Source: Argyresthia goedartella (taxonomy: Eukaryota > Arthropoda > Insecta > Lepidoptera > Argyresthiidae). Taken from it: 64,000 nt of DNA. Below, in pieces: positions 42,251-52,109 of the stretch. The position numbers and the translations under genes are program-made. The notes under the pieces were generated by a model. It did no database searches, was not told the origin of the DNA, and worked only from the letters and a program-made list of their open reading frames with translations. The stretch covers positions 36,218,201 to 36,282,200 of the forward strand of contig OX463810.1 in assembly GCA_949825045.1 (NCBI GenBank), written 5' to 3'. Position 1 is the stretch's first letter. Each line of letters begins with the position of its first letter.

Positions 42251-44261
42251 ATGTTCGGAATTTTCGTTTTTGCTTTGGTGGCGGTGGCTGCGGCGACCGC
42301 TGATGAAAACAAGTGTCGTACGGACCTGAAGCCGATGGAAAACTTTGACATCACCAAGGTACGTACGTGACTGATTTGCAAACTGCCAAGTGCGGTGGAG
42401 CTTAACTGTCTAACTACAAAAAATTAGACTCCTGTTGGACACAGGTATAAACACAAACCTTACACACGGCCTTGACTATGTTTAGTGAATGTTACACCAG
42501 CGCGGCGCTGTTGCTGTTCCTTAGTGAGAACCGCAGCACAAACTTAGCGTTAGAGTTTTGAGATGTGAAAAGAAACTAAATAGGTTGGCAACACTGAACT
42601 ACAAGCGAAACCTAACCAGTAGCGCCGTTAGCAACGACGCTATTTTATCACATAGGAATTGATACAAAGTAAACGAGTTTGTACTAGTACATATGGCATA
42701 ACAACTAGAGTTACCATGCTATACATTTCTATTTACAGTATGCCGGCAAATGGTACGACATGGGTATCTTCCCTGATATGCACACTAAGTGCGGAACCAC
42801 CGAGTACACCCTCGAAGGTTCGGACCTCAAGTCGAAGGGCACGTACTACATCGACGACAAACCTAACACGTTTGACTCCATCGTCAAGATCGCCGATGAC
42901 GCTAACAACGCTGGTAAACTTGTCTCTCACATAACCATCAAGGGTAAGTAAAATTATAAATGAGTACACAAACAGTAAGAACTATGTCCTAAGACACTTG
43001 CTCCGATACCAAGATACTATCTCTGCCATCATAAATCAGCATCACTAAAACACAGGAATACATCCATACAGTGCATCATCGATCCCTTTATATCCAAGTT
43101 TTCACCAAGCCGTTTCTACATTATCTTCTTACTCTTTTTTTAGTCCCCTAACTCCTTGTAGAACACAAGTCCTGACGCTCGTGGGTCCCAGAGTCATCTA
43201 GCCGGCTAATACCGATCCTACTTTTACCTAAATCATATTTTGTTCCCTCTAATACAATGAATTATATGAGAACTAGAATAAAACGAGGTATATTATTTCA
43301 GGCCAGGTACAGACCTCCATCACTAGAGTGCTGGCCACTGACTACACCAAATACTCTGTTGTCTACATCTGCTTGGAAGGAGAACACACCAACTTCGAGC
43401 ACCCCAGTAAGTATGAATAAGAAATTTTACCATGATGCGCAAGGTTTACATTTAAACCTAAATATGTAATTTCAATCTTACATGTTATACCTTAAGATTA
43501 TAGATTCAAAATTTATTTATTTGCTAATGAAATAGCTTTAAATATCAGTTGTTATTAATATTATTCGTTCCTTATTCAGCTATATTTTACAGCATGCAAA
43601 TAATAGTAACGTCAGATTTATAAGCATACCTTACCAGGATACACAACAAATTCAATTAAAGAAAAACTAATTAGTACAATGCAACTTTGAGAGATCACAC
43701 AAATTTTGCTGCTGTAGCAATATAAGTAACTTTTTTAAGTCGTTGGGCAAGTAATAAATTAAATTAGCATGCGTTTTTTTTCACAACTTAATTTATTTAC
43801 ACATTCACTTAAGAAACGCGTATATTTAATTTTAAAGGATTGTTTTTCATTCCCTCAGCAGAATTGTTTTCCATTTGGCCAAATCCGATCCCAGTTAGTA
43901 TACTAAAAGTATACCTATACTTTGATGATTAAAATTATTAAATAATTATTACTGTAATAAACAAAAATCATAAAGGCACCTTTTCACATTCGGAGTAGAC
44001 GAGGTTGGGAATTGGGACGCTTAATGCTAGCTATTTCAAAGTCCATTTTTGCGTGACACTTAATCAATAATGGCCATATTTTATCATTTCTCAATTTCTC
44101 TCCACCCAGGCTTCGTGATGGTTATGTCCAGGACCCAGCAGCTGGAAGGTGAAGCCAAAATCAACGTCGCCAATTTCCTCAAGACCCTGAACCTGAAGGA
44201 CTACAAAGACCTGGACTCTTCAGTGCTGTCTGTCTACGGTGCCCATTCTTGCAAGGTTTAA
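42251..44261 (+). CDS. Lipocalin 2, insecticyanin / bilin-binding-protein type (4 exons)
   Basis: Exons 42251-42358, 42739-42943, 43302-43406 and 44110-44261 give 570 nt and 189 residues, with the same splice phases as gene 1. The signal peptide is MFGIFVFALVAVAAATA. The GxW (AGKWYDMGIF), TDY and Arg motifs and all four mature cysteines are retained. I count about 21 residue differences from gene 1: eight in exon 1 (signal peptide and mature N-terminus), five in exon 2, six in the short exon 3 and two in exon 4. Exon 3 changes include GKVQTSNFRV to GQVQTSITRV and HISFKHP to HTNFEHP, that is, strands and loops near the calyx opening in this fold. Intron 3 (43407-44109) is about twice as long as in gene 1. 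Promoter and 3' flank are conserved, so it is probably expressed in a similar way. Confidence 0.93.
43625..44010. other. Extra sequence within intron 3 of lipocalin 2
   Basis: Gene 1 lacks this segment: its intron reads from GTCAGATTTATAA almost directly to AAGGTGCCTTCAGC, whereas gene 2 has about 350-390 bp of AT-rich sequence between the equivalents. It contains the short palindrome AGTATACTAAAAGTATAC. It is probably an insertion in B, but no TIRs or target duplication could be fixed. Confidence 0.5.
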
Positions 44262-44321
44262 GTTAAACTACCGTATAGAAATACACTTGATGAAAACCCG
44301 ACCAATACACGTGATTACGTG

Positions 44322-44327
44322 AATAAA
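44322..44327 (+). promoter_or_regulatory. Poly(A) signal of lipocalin gene 2
   Basis: AATAAA begins 61 nt after the stop. The AATAAA used by gene 1 is changed here to AATACA (44306-44311), so the signal has apparently moved downstream. Confidence 0.65.
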
Positions 44328-44819
44328 AAGTTTCATTTAGGTAAGTTTCGTTTCATTTAAGGTAAGGGCATATCAGACCCGTACTGGACTACGTTAGTCA
44401 ACGCATAGATTAGCATCACTCAAAAAACCCAGTCAACGCATTTGAACTATTTCTAAGAAGTTCAACGCAACCGCGCACAACTGCCAGCACTATCCACGCA
44501 CAGACCATCATGCGCACGCAGTACAAAATGGGTAGGTACGAGTCTATAGGTCTTGTTCCACCTTTTTTGCCTTCTCGATGTCTGCTATATTATATGCCAA
44601 ATAACGTGGCAATAGAGGTCCTTCACCTAGATATTATTTATGTATCGCAGGCCAGCCTAACTTTCACGAGGTAGTACTGTGCCCGATGAGAATTAAGTAA
44701 AGAGCCCAAGAAGAAAGGAGAACCATCAAAATTACGAAGTAAAAAATTTTAATAATTGAGTTTGTTTTGTCGGACCGGACGGACGTGTCTAAAGCGCCTA
44801 TCTACCTCCGAGATCTCGC

Positions 44820-45060
44820 AAACGCATTCCAAATTCCAAATTCCAAATGTCTTTATTACTGTAGATATTTACATATACTTAGCGATCGTCATTTTTTGCC
44901 ACTTCTCTACATTGGACCACTGTGGGAGAAGAAGGGCGTAGAAACTCCCACAGATTGATTTTTAGATCTCTTTTTAAAAATTGCTTATGCTTAACCAATA
45001 CAAAATATAATATTTAGTCATTATCATAATTAATAAGCAGGAATAAATAATTACAAAATT
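44820..45060 (-). repeat. 3' end of a LINE, reverse orientation, ATTTGGA tail
   Basis: The plus strand shows ATTCCAAATTCCAAATTCCA, i.e. a minus-strand tail of about three TTTGGAA repeats directly after a region with TTCTACGCCCTTCTTCTCCC, as found at the 3' end of lepidopteran LINEs. No substantial ORF is retained. Confidence 0.5.
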
Positions 45061-46705
45061 ATTAACAGCAAGGTCTGTGTTGAGCCAGATTAACCCCATA
45101 CAGACAAATCATTTAAGTAATCTTGAACATTGTAATAAATATACCTTTTTCGACAAAGTCGCTTTAACATGGATTTTAAATTGCTCAAATGGCAATTTCA
45201 AGATCTCCATTTAAACAAACAATAGTTTACAACCCCGCCGCGCGGCTATTGCTCTGACTCTGGGCGCCAGAAAAGGGCCTGCCTCAGAGGCGCAATACCG
45301 CGCATTTCGGTGATTGTGGTGATATCAGCGATATGATATGAGAGTGTATAATATAGCTACAAGTGTGAAAGTACAGTGCGTAAAGTGTGAATTAGATAGG
45401 CTCTGAGCTGCGCCCTACCAGATAAAAGGCTACGCCACGCTGTTGTCACAGCCTTCGTGTACGACAATGGGCGCACATGGCATGGACAACTCAACGAGTG
45501 TTGCCTGGTGTTTCTGTGCATGATTCAGTGTCCTAACGCGTGCAACCAATATTTATCTCCACAGGCTAGTCTGCTAGAAGAGACCCCAAGTTTACGTTTC
45601 ACGCAATACATAACAGTACTCCCTAACGACGCGCTATTATCCTAGAGTATTAACCGACCTTATCCAGCAAATTAGGTGTGTCATGACATTGGGATCACTC
45701 CCCAGCAATAACCTTATCAATAAATTTCTTTCTCCGGACACACAAACGATTACATGATAGGACGTAGAATCTTCATAATTAAGGTATTTCTTAAGTGAAT
45801 CCAACCCAAAAAAATTAACTCTTATAACAGCAACAACCTGGGAAACAGACTTATCTCATTTCATCACAGACATGATACATCATCATAAACACTAAATCAA
45901 TAGAAACTAGAGTTTCGCAACGGGTCGTGGCGTTATCCCACACAAGAGGCAGGCCCCTTTTTGCACTTCCTGCAGGCATGTGAATACGGAAATCCAAACA
46001 AAACTGGACAGAAATAGTTAAAAAAATAATAATAACTTACGACAAAAAATATTCCTCAAACTAACACAGCTGCAAAATACAAATACGTATTTTGCCCAAC
46101 AAGCCCCTTCTCAGGACAACGAGCTAAGGAAAAACCAACTCTAACGGGCAATAAACATTAGGGCCATGTTCAGGGACTGAACCTCGACCCGAATCACGGA
46201 CCTAACTAATACTCACTAATGAAGTGAATTGAAGTTGGTGATATCAATGCAGTGAGTCTCACTAGCCGAGCAAAAACCTGGTGAGATTACTCCGATTAAG
46301 ATAGCCCTAACTCAAATCCAACGGCAAAAGTAACGTAAAAGTAGCCACCTTCATAATGCTGGTTACCATTTCATAAACAGATACCACTCTCGCTCCAAAT
46401 TACTACGCCAACTCTAAACTATTCCACAGGCATAGGCCCGTACCAGTAGGTAGGTTATAGGTATACGTAAATACAAAACTAGGCAGGAACCTACCCAAGC
46501 ACAACAAAACAAAACGTAACTAGTTGCCACCATCCGGTCCGACCAGCCCATCTGGGCCTGCTATAAAAATAAAATAAACAATAATGTAACTCTACTACAT
46601 AACTGCATATTCTGAGAAAAAGCGAAAAAAAGCCTACACGTGCACATCATAAAAGGATCATTTCACCATCTTGCAGAAAACAGGCAATCGACAAAAGACT
46701 CCCGC
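45061..46705. other. No gene; A+C-rich plus strand
   Basis: From about 45640 to 46700 the plus strand is noticeably rich in A and C and poor in G and T. This kind of strand asymmetry is common in retroelement coding strands. All frames have frequent stops. A GC-rich patch lies at 45230-45310. No identification was possible apart from the OTU-like fragment that follows. Confidence 0.4.
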
Positions 46706-46889
46706 TGACTAGCTACTAAGTTCTTTCTTTCAACAGCATCCCAAAAAGATAACCTTATGGAAGCCTTATCAATGCTGATAGGTGGTAACTGCCTATTCTA
46801 CGCAATTGCTGACCAAATTAATCACCTATATCAATTAACACTCGACCACACCCAGATTCATAAGGACCTAGTTAAATATGTAGAATAGG
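46706..46889 (+). pseudogene. Possible OTU-type cysteine protease fragment
   Basis: Between TGA at 46706-46708 and TAG at 46887-46889 one frame reads MEALSMLIGGNCLFYAIADQ and continues INHLYQL, then HKDLVKYVE. GNCLF followed by A-DQ and then an H-x-LR/K-x-V segment resembles the catalytic-Cys block of OTU deubiquitinases. The aspartate usually just before GNC is replaced by G, and no catalytic His region follows. Since the sequence is embedded in element-rich DNA, it may derive from a retroelement that carried an OTU domain. About 60 codons only. Confidence 0.4.
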
Positions 46890-47110
46890 ACTGCGATGAA
46901 CAGAACATTAAGGTTGTCCGAGCCTGAAGAAACAGTCATTACATTTTTTTGGGTGAGTTCACTAACACAATGGCGGAATCTGTGGAGAAGAGCTCACCGA
47001 AGAAACTCCACAGTCGTAGCATCTTTTGCGTTTCATTTTTTAAATAAAATATTGTCAAATTACAAAATGAATGCTAATTATATATCGAAACAGCCTGTCA
47101 CTCAAACAAT
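46890..47110 (-). other. 3' UTR side of the adjacent LINE or unique sequence
   Basis: It follows the stop codon of the minus-strand reverse-transcriptase ORF. No defined 3' tail was recognised, so the boundary of the LINE is uncertain. Confidence 0.35.
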
Positions 47111-48808
47111 CTATTCCCATGGACATCTGTCCTCTAAGTAATCAGATATCCTATAGTAACCTTTTTTATACAATTTCTGTTTTATTATTATTTTAAACTT
47201 GTCTAAAGGTAAGTTTTTAATATCAGTAGGGACCTTATTGTAATAGCGTATACAATTGCCTTTAAAAGAATTACTAATTTTATGTAGTCGGCTTACATAA
47301 GCAACCAACTTGTCTTTATTTCTAGTATTAAAATTGTGTATATCACTGTATTTCTGAAAATTAGTTATATTTCTTTTTACATACACAAGATTGTCATAGA
47401 TATATTGAGACACAAATGTCAGAATATTGATTTCTTTAAACTTTTCTCTCAGTGACACTCTAGGCCCTAATCTATAAATTGCACGAACAGCCCGTTTCTG
47501 CAGAATAAATATACTATTAGCATTCGCAGCGTGACCCCACAATAAAATACCATAGGTCATTAGACTATGAAAGTAACTAAAGTAGACTAGTCTAGCGGTG
47601 TCTACGTCGGTAAGAGCTCTAATTTTTTTAACTGCGAACGCTGCTGAACTCAGTCTGTTCGACAATTTATTTATATTAGGATCCCATTGTAGTTTGGCGT
47701 CTAAAGTAATGCCCAAAAAGACAGTCGACTGCACAAGGTCCAATCTCTGTCCTTTTATAAATATGTCTGTAGTTACCGGGTTCACATTGGGTAACACGAA
47801 TTTAATACATTTAGTTTTCTTTTCATTAAGTAATAAATTGTTAACAGTAAACCAGTTCACTATACTAGAGATAGCATTGTTTACCTCGTCATAATTTGAT
47901 TGCTGTCTTTTAACTTTAAATATCAAAGAAGTATCATCGGCAAACAATACTAACCCATGTTTTGCTTTAACAAGGTAAGGTAAATCATTAATATATACTA
48001 AAAACAAGAAAGGACCAAGAATTGAACCTTGCGGTACGCCCATACTTATTGAAGACCCAGGTGATCTTTTCCCATTAACATCGACCATCTGAACCCTATC
48101 TGTTAGATATGACTCCAGAAGGCCAAGGGCCTGATCTTTTACACCATAATGGCGTAACTTCCTGACAAGAGTGTCATGATGGACGCAATCAAAAGCCTTG
48201 GATAGATCGCAGAAGACACCTATTGCATCCATTGCGTCTTCCCAGGCATCAAAAATATTGTCGATTAGTTCAACACCAGCATCGGCTGTTGAACGACCCT
48301 TTGTGAAACCAAACTGAGCAATATGAATTAAATTATTGAGATAAAAATGACTTTGCAATTGATTAAGTATGAGTTTTTCAAATATTTTGCTAAGCGTTGG
48401 TAGTATCGATATGGGTCTAAAATTGGTGGGGTCTGATGTACTACCAGCTTTGAATAAAGGTATAACTTTACTTAGTTTCATCAAGTCAGGAAACACACCA
48501 TTATCTATACATTGATTAAATATACAACAAAGGTGAGGTGCAATACAATCTACAATGGAACTAATAGTTTTTACTGATAGACCATGGGCGTCAGCTGTCT
48601 TTTTCATTTCCAGGTATTTAAACGCTTTTACAATGTCTTCATTATTTACGTGCCTAAATTTAAAATCTGTTTTACATTCCTCAAAGTTTTGTTTAAGTAT
48701 AGATTCAGCAGCAGCGGGAGATGAATTTAAAGACTTGGTTGTTGAAACTGGAATGTCCGTAAAGAAATTTTCGAAAGCTTTTACTACTTCTAGGTCTGTA
48801 CTCAGCAA
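47111..48808 (-). CDS. Non-LTR reverse transcriptase, catalytic motif intact
   Basis: The 565-codon open frame has the full set of palm and finger motifs: LSKVIPLFKAGSTSDPTNFR (about 112-131), RPISILPTLSKIFEKLI, AQFGFTKGRST (164-174), DLSKAFDCVHHDTLV (201-215), GVPQGSILGP (257-266), VLFADDTSLIF (FADD at 289-292) and VQSTVFLGITLDAKL. The thumb and C-terminal domain end in SDYLEDRCPWE. The listed start is a TTG inside a longer open frame that continues upstream without an ATG, so the true start is not here: translation would have come from an upstream endonuclease domain that is gone. It would copy element RNA into DNA at a nicked target. No internal stop or frameshift was seen. Confidence 0.85.
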   Translation of the reverse strand: MLSTDLEVVKAFENFFTDIPVSTTKSLNSSPAAAESILKQNFEECKTDFKFRHVNNEDIVKAFKYLEMKKTADAHGLSVKTISSIVDCIAPHLCCIFNQCIDNGVFPDLMKLSKVIPLFKAGSTSDPTNFRPISILPTLSKIFEKLILNQLQSHFYLNNLIHIAQFGFTKGRSTADAGVELIDNIFDAWEDAMDAIGVFCDLSKAFDCVHHDTLVRKLRHYGVKDQALGLLESYLTDRVQMVDVNGKRSPGSSISMGVPQGSILGPFLFLVYINDLPYLVKAKHGLVLFADDTSLIFKVKRQQSNYDEVNNAISSIVNWFTVNNLLLNEKKTKCIKFVLPNVNPVTTDIFIKGQRLDLVQSTVFLGITLDAKLQWDPNINKLSNRLSSAAFAVKKIRALTDVDTARLVYFSYFHSLMTYGILLWGHAANANSIFILQKRAVRAIYRLGPRVSLREKFKEINILTFVSQYIYDNLVYVKRNITNFQKYSDIHNFNTRNKDKLVAYVSRLHKISNSFKGNCIRYYNKVPTDIKNLPLDKFKIIIKQKLYKKGYYRISDYLEDRCPWE

Positions 48809-48816
48809 TTGATTAT

Positions 48817-49350
48817 CTATCTTAAACTTGAAGTTATGTGTAGCTTTGGCCTTTCCAGTCTCTGCGATCTATTAGGACTATCACACGTGAGATCAATTGT
48901 CACAGTTGAATTTTGATCTATGGGTGAGATGACAGAAGCTACAGGTGGAGTGATCAGCTCCTCAAAGAGTGACTGGGTCTGCCCCGACCTGAGGCTATCG
49001 TTTGCAGTTTGTAGTGCAGAAATTTCGTTACGTGCGTCGCGAAGCTCCTTCTCCAGGACAGCAATACGCCTCAGGGCATCTTCGAACGCACTGCCACTCC
49101 GGTCGAAGCCATCTACCAGGTGCTGAAGCCGATCCCTATCTCCCGTCACATCAAGGAACTTGTCGTGCAACTCTGCCATCTCTCTTTTTAATTTTAAGTT
49201 CTTATTAACAATAAGCAACACCTCCTTCTCACTTTCATCCCTTTCAGTAAGCAACTGCTCATTGGTTACCTTACACTGTTTTAATTCATATAAAGCTAAT
49301 TTTCAGTTATCTTCTAGTTGACGGGCTGCCTCACTTCTGGTTGTTGGCAT
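48817..49350 (-). pseudogene. LINE ORF1 N-terminal part, coiled coil, one early stop
   Basis: Starts at ATG 49350 (MPTTRSEAARQLEDN), meets TGA at 49305-49303 as codon 16, and then continues in frame (KLALYELKQCKVTNEQLLTE) to 48817. A long heptad-rich helix (KNLKLKREMAELHDKFLDVT, then RRIAVLEKELRDARNEISAL) is followed by a short acidic segment TVTIDLTCDSPN, which resembles a SUMO-interaction motif. ORF1 proteins of LINEs multimerise through such coils. The C-terminal domain is missing, because the sequence runs straight into the reverse-transcriptase region. Confidence 0.65.
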
Positions 49351-50344
49351 TTTAAACAAAATAAAACAACAGTAAAAAGCAAGATTGAAGCACGGCTGTA
49401 GCACAGCTGATAAGCAGTCACTTAAATTGAGGTTATGATTAACGAAATGTGCAAATAAAATAAGCTATTCAACAAAAAACAAAGTAATTCCAAATCAATT
49501 TACGTGCCTAAGTAATTAGTTATATTGAAAATATCGTTAATTATAGCCCAGTAGCAAATTATTTCAAATAAAATACTCAACCGTCAACGTTACGTTTTTT
49601 AAATACACAAAATAGGATAACTATTAGAATTTTATACACTTATGCACCAATTAACACAAAATACACTTAATTAATACGTATACCAAATGCGATAAACTTG
49701 GAAAATTGTATTAAAGTATTTTTAAATCAATAAAATGTATCTAATCTTTTGTTTACAACCTATTCGCCAGTGTTGCCAGCGCAATCCCCAAAATCACTTG
49801 GTCCATGATATATATATCCTTTGAAATATTTTATAAAAATAAATACCAGTCGCTCTGTGGACTATAGGCGCAAGCGACACAGGAAATTTGCGGATTTTTT
49901 CATTATTTTCTACCCTTCACATTGGCGGGGCCTCTTGAAGTTTATCGGATGAACAAGTTTAATTATCATATAAACAAATAATCCGACTGTATTTTGTTTC
50001 AATACCACATACAAACTTAAGGATGCACCTGGTTAAGTACATCAGTATGAAAGTATGCACCAGTAACTTTGAAACCCCATATCTCCACAAATTTGAAAAA
50101 ATTCAAAAAAAAATATTCATGATGATTTATGTCTGGTATGGAATCGTTCGAGTGTATTAAAGACCAAAAAATACACTGAACTCCAACCATTTCCACCGTC
50201 GTGGGTTGGTGGGTTGACTGGAGGCAGCTTAATCACACAGTGAAGATGACATGATCCGTTTAGGCATAGGTTTAGGGAAGGTCAAGCGGATTTATTTAAA
50301 GTATCCCCCTTTTGTTCGACTGCAATGTCGTTTCAACGATATCC
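49351..50344. other. No gene; family B fragment
   Basis: AT-rich. At 49995-50110 the sequence ATACCACATACAAACTTAAG, GATGCACCTGGTTAAG matches part of family B, inverted. Nothing else was recognised. Confidence 0.4.
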
Positions 50345-50518
50345 CTAGCAGCCGGTAGAAGTGCATACTTGCTCATCTAAATTCGAGGTGGTGAGCTGCT
50401 CGATCTCAGCCTGTATTGACTCGAAGACCACCCAATAAACCTCGATTTTCTTAGTTAGGAGCTCTTCCTGCCTAATTTGTAACTTAGATAACTCCTCTGA
50501 CTTTATCTTTTGTAACAT
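50345..50518 (-). pseudogene. Possible gag N-terminus of an LTR retrotransposon
   Basis: The minus-strand ATG at 50518 opens 57 codons (MLQKIKSEELSKLQIRQEEL, then LLTKKIEVYWVVFESIQAEI and EQL) ending at TAG 50345. The helical, Lys/Glu-rich character and its position about 440 bp after a primer-binding-site-like sequence are what one expects of a BEL- or gypsy-type gag start. The rest of gag and pol is absent. Tentative. Confidence 0.3.
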
Positions 50519-50939
50519 TACAATATGATCTCTAAATTTAGTTATAAGGCCCTTAATTGTACCGCTCTTTCGAATTAAATTTATAAGGGTCCTTTTTTTT
50601 CATTAATGTCTCGTTAGTAGTATCTGATGCAACTGATATTTTTAAGATCGAACACACTAAAGTCTTCACAAAATAAAAAGCCCGGTGACAGCGCCCGTGT
50701 CACTGACGTAATAAGGTCGAATTTAGTTTGGGCTACCGTGGCTTATATTTTTTGAAGACGGTAAAAACACACATTAAGAGGGATAACAAGGATATTCAAA
50801 ATTTATATTAAGGATAACAAACCACTTCCCTGTTCACGGCTTTGCGGCTTCGAATATCCTGGTCGTTGGTGCTGGAATGTGCCATGTCCGGTGCGCGTTC
50901 ACGAGTCGAAATGGTATCTTGAAGAGGTTTGAACCGTCC

Positions 50940-51062
50940 TGTACGGTCGCCAATGGTAAAGGGGGTTTGTTATGCCCCTTATAAATAATGTAATGCTGTA
51001 ATACTTTAAGCAGCCTTTTAAAAATTAAGTGAATTTAACTAGTACAAATGTGGAGGTGACAA
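50940..51062 (-). repeat. Possible LTR end and primer-binding site
   Basis: On the minus strand the order is GGGGCATAACAAACCCCC, TTTACCA, T, then TGGCGACCGTACAGGAC. An ...CA end immediately followed by a TGGCGACC-type primer-binding site is the usual layout of insect LTR retrotransposons. A candidate LTR start (TGTTGTCACC) lies at about 51062, giving an LTR of only about 110 bp; the outer boundary is uncertain. Confidence 0.35.
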
Positions 51063-51162
51063 CACGCAATCCAGTGTTAGGCGAGAACCGTGAAGATGAG
51101 GGGCAGCGGGGCAAGAGGGGCGGTGGTTCTCCTGGACCCGTTCACCTTGAGCTCACACCACT

Positions 51163-51345
51163 GCTTCGTGGCGTAGGCAGTTGTGGCTCTGCCTACCATG
51201 CAAGAGGTCCCGGGTTCGGTCCCCGGCTGGGGATTAGAAAAAAAAAACAGGTCTTGGATGTTCATATGTGTGTGACGTCGCAATTTCTGGTTCCTACGAT
51301 ACAGGGTATCCTAGTGTGAGGCCAGAAGCATGTGAATGTTAACAT
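51163..51345 (+). mobile_element. tRNA-derived SINE, family 1, copy 4
   Basis: Head with GTAGGCAGTTGTGGCTCTGC and GGGTTCGGTCCCCGG. A-rich linker, then TACGATACAGGGTATCCTAG and GCCAGAAGCA. Confidence 0.75.
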
Positions 51346-51540
51346 TTACATATATAGAAGTAAACGTACTTTTATACGATGCTATTGTCAGGGATATTCA
51401 TATTGACTTGCCTCTCCAGTAAATCTTTAATGGCATACGGGTACGCAACCCCGGCCTCCCGAGCTACCACCAACTCATTCCTAGTCTTCCGAGAAAGTGG
51501 TATCCTATAATCCTACTCATATATTCCTATCTACAGCAAT

Positions 51541-51601
51541 CCTTAAGGGATTAGGGAGGGGAAAATAGACAGACTATTTTCCCCTCCCTAATCCCTTAAG
51601 G
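51541..51601. repeat. Perfect hairpin, 27-bp arms
   Basis: 51541-51567 and 51575-51601 are exact inverted complements around a 7-base loop (GACAGAC). Each arm contains GGGATTAGGGAGGGGAAAAT or its complement. The right arm overlaps the TTAA target site and the first two bases of the MITE that follows. Confidence 0.9.
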
Positions 51602-51990
51602 CGATACCTCGTCCGTGCAAAGGTCCCCGTCACTCCAGGCGGAAAGCCCGCAGTGTGAGTGGGACGGAATAATTGTTTTGAAAAAACCTACGCTATTTTG
51701 TTAAAATGTTTTTTAAAAGATTTTCCGAATATATAATATCTACATTTTGAACGCAGTTACACAATGAAATTAGTTAGGATTTCGGAATTACAGGAAAATA
51801 TGAAACAATTTAGAGGTGTTTTCGTAATTAAATTCCATCAAGAGAATTTCATCCAATCGCGTTTTCCTTTAGTGAAAATCTTAATCAAATACTCAATAAA
51901 CGTTAACTAAAAAATCAAATCTGTAAATGACTTCATGGTGGAGTAAATGGATTCGAAAAAAACCCATTTTTTTTTTTCGTAGCACCTTAA
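51596..51990 (+). mobile_element. TTAA-flanked MITE, family A, copy 2
   Basis: The 387 bp between TTAA at 51596-51599 and TTAA at 51987-51990 match 6206-6627 along their length, with a short deletion. Ends TTAAGGCGATAC and, inverted, TTAAGGTGCTAC. Shared motifs include CGTCCGTGCAAAGGTCCCCG and AGGTGTTTTCGTAATTAAAT. Confidence 0.7.
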
Positions 51991-52109
51991 AGACGCTAAG
52001 CCGCCTGGCCAGCGTGGTGTTTAGGGCCAAAACCCTTCTCCAATAAAACATTGTGACGGATCGGGATCAAATTATAAAGATAGTTGAAGACTTTTACGGG
52101 AACTTGTAT

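Larger units (their letters stand above)
39973..44743 (+). repeat. Segmental duplication, copy B (contains lipocalin gene 2)
   Basis: Colinear with 34594-39002. Its left boundary lies inside the fold-back element, immediately next to the inverted exon relic. Differences from copy A are absence of the LINE end at 35867, an extra segment at about 41590-41800 containing family-B-like GACGGACAGACAGACGGACA, and about 350-390 bp extra in intron 3. Confidence 0.85.
47108..49350 (-). mobile_element. LINE (Jockey/CR1-like) with endonuclease region deleted
   Basis: Minus-strand element holding a coiled-coil ORF1 start and an intact-looking reverse transcriptase but no endonuclease. The two parts abut near 48810-48820. 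A degenerate relative lies at 59075-60640. Reverse transcriptase alone cannot nick target DNA, so this copy is expected to be immobile, or to depend on other elements. Confidence 0.85.

Noticed and set aside
46890..47141. 81-codon plus-strand ORF
   Set aside because: It overlaps the end and 3' UTR of the minus-strand LINE and shows no similarity.
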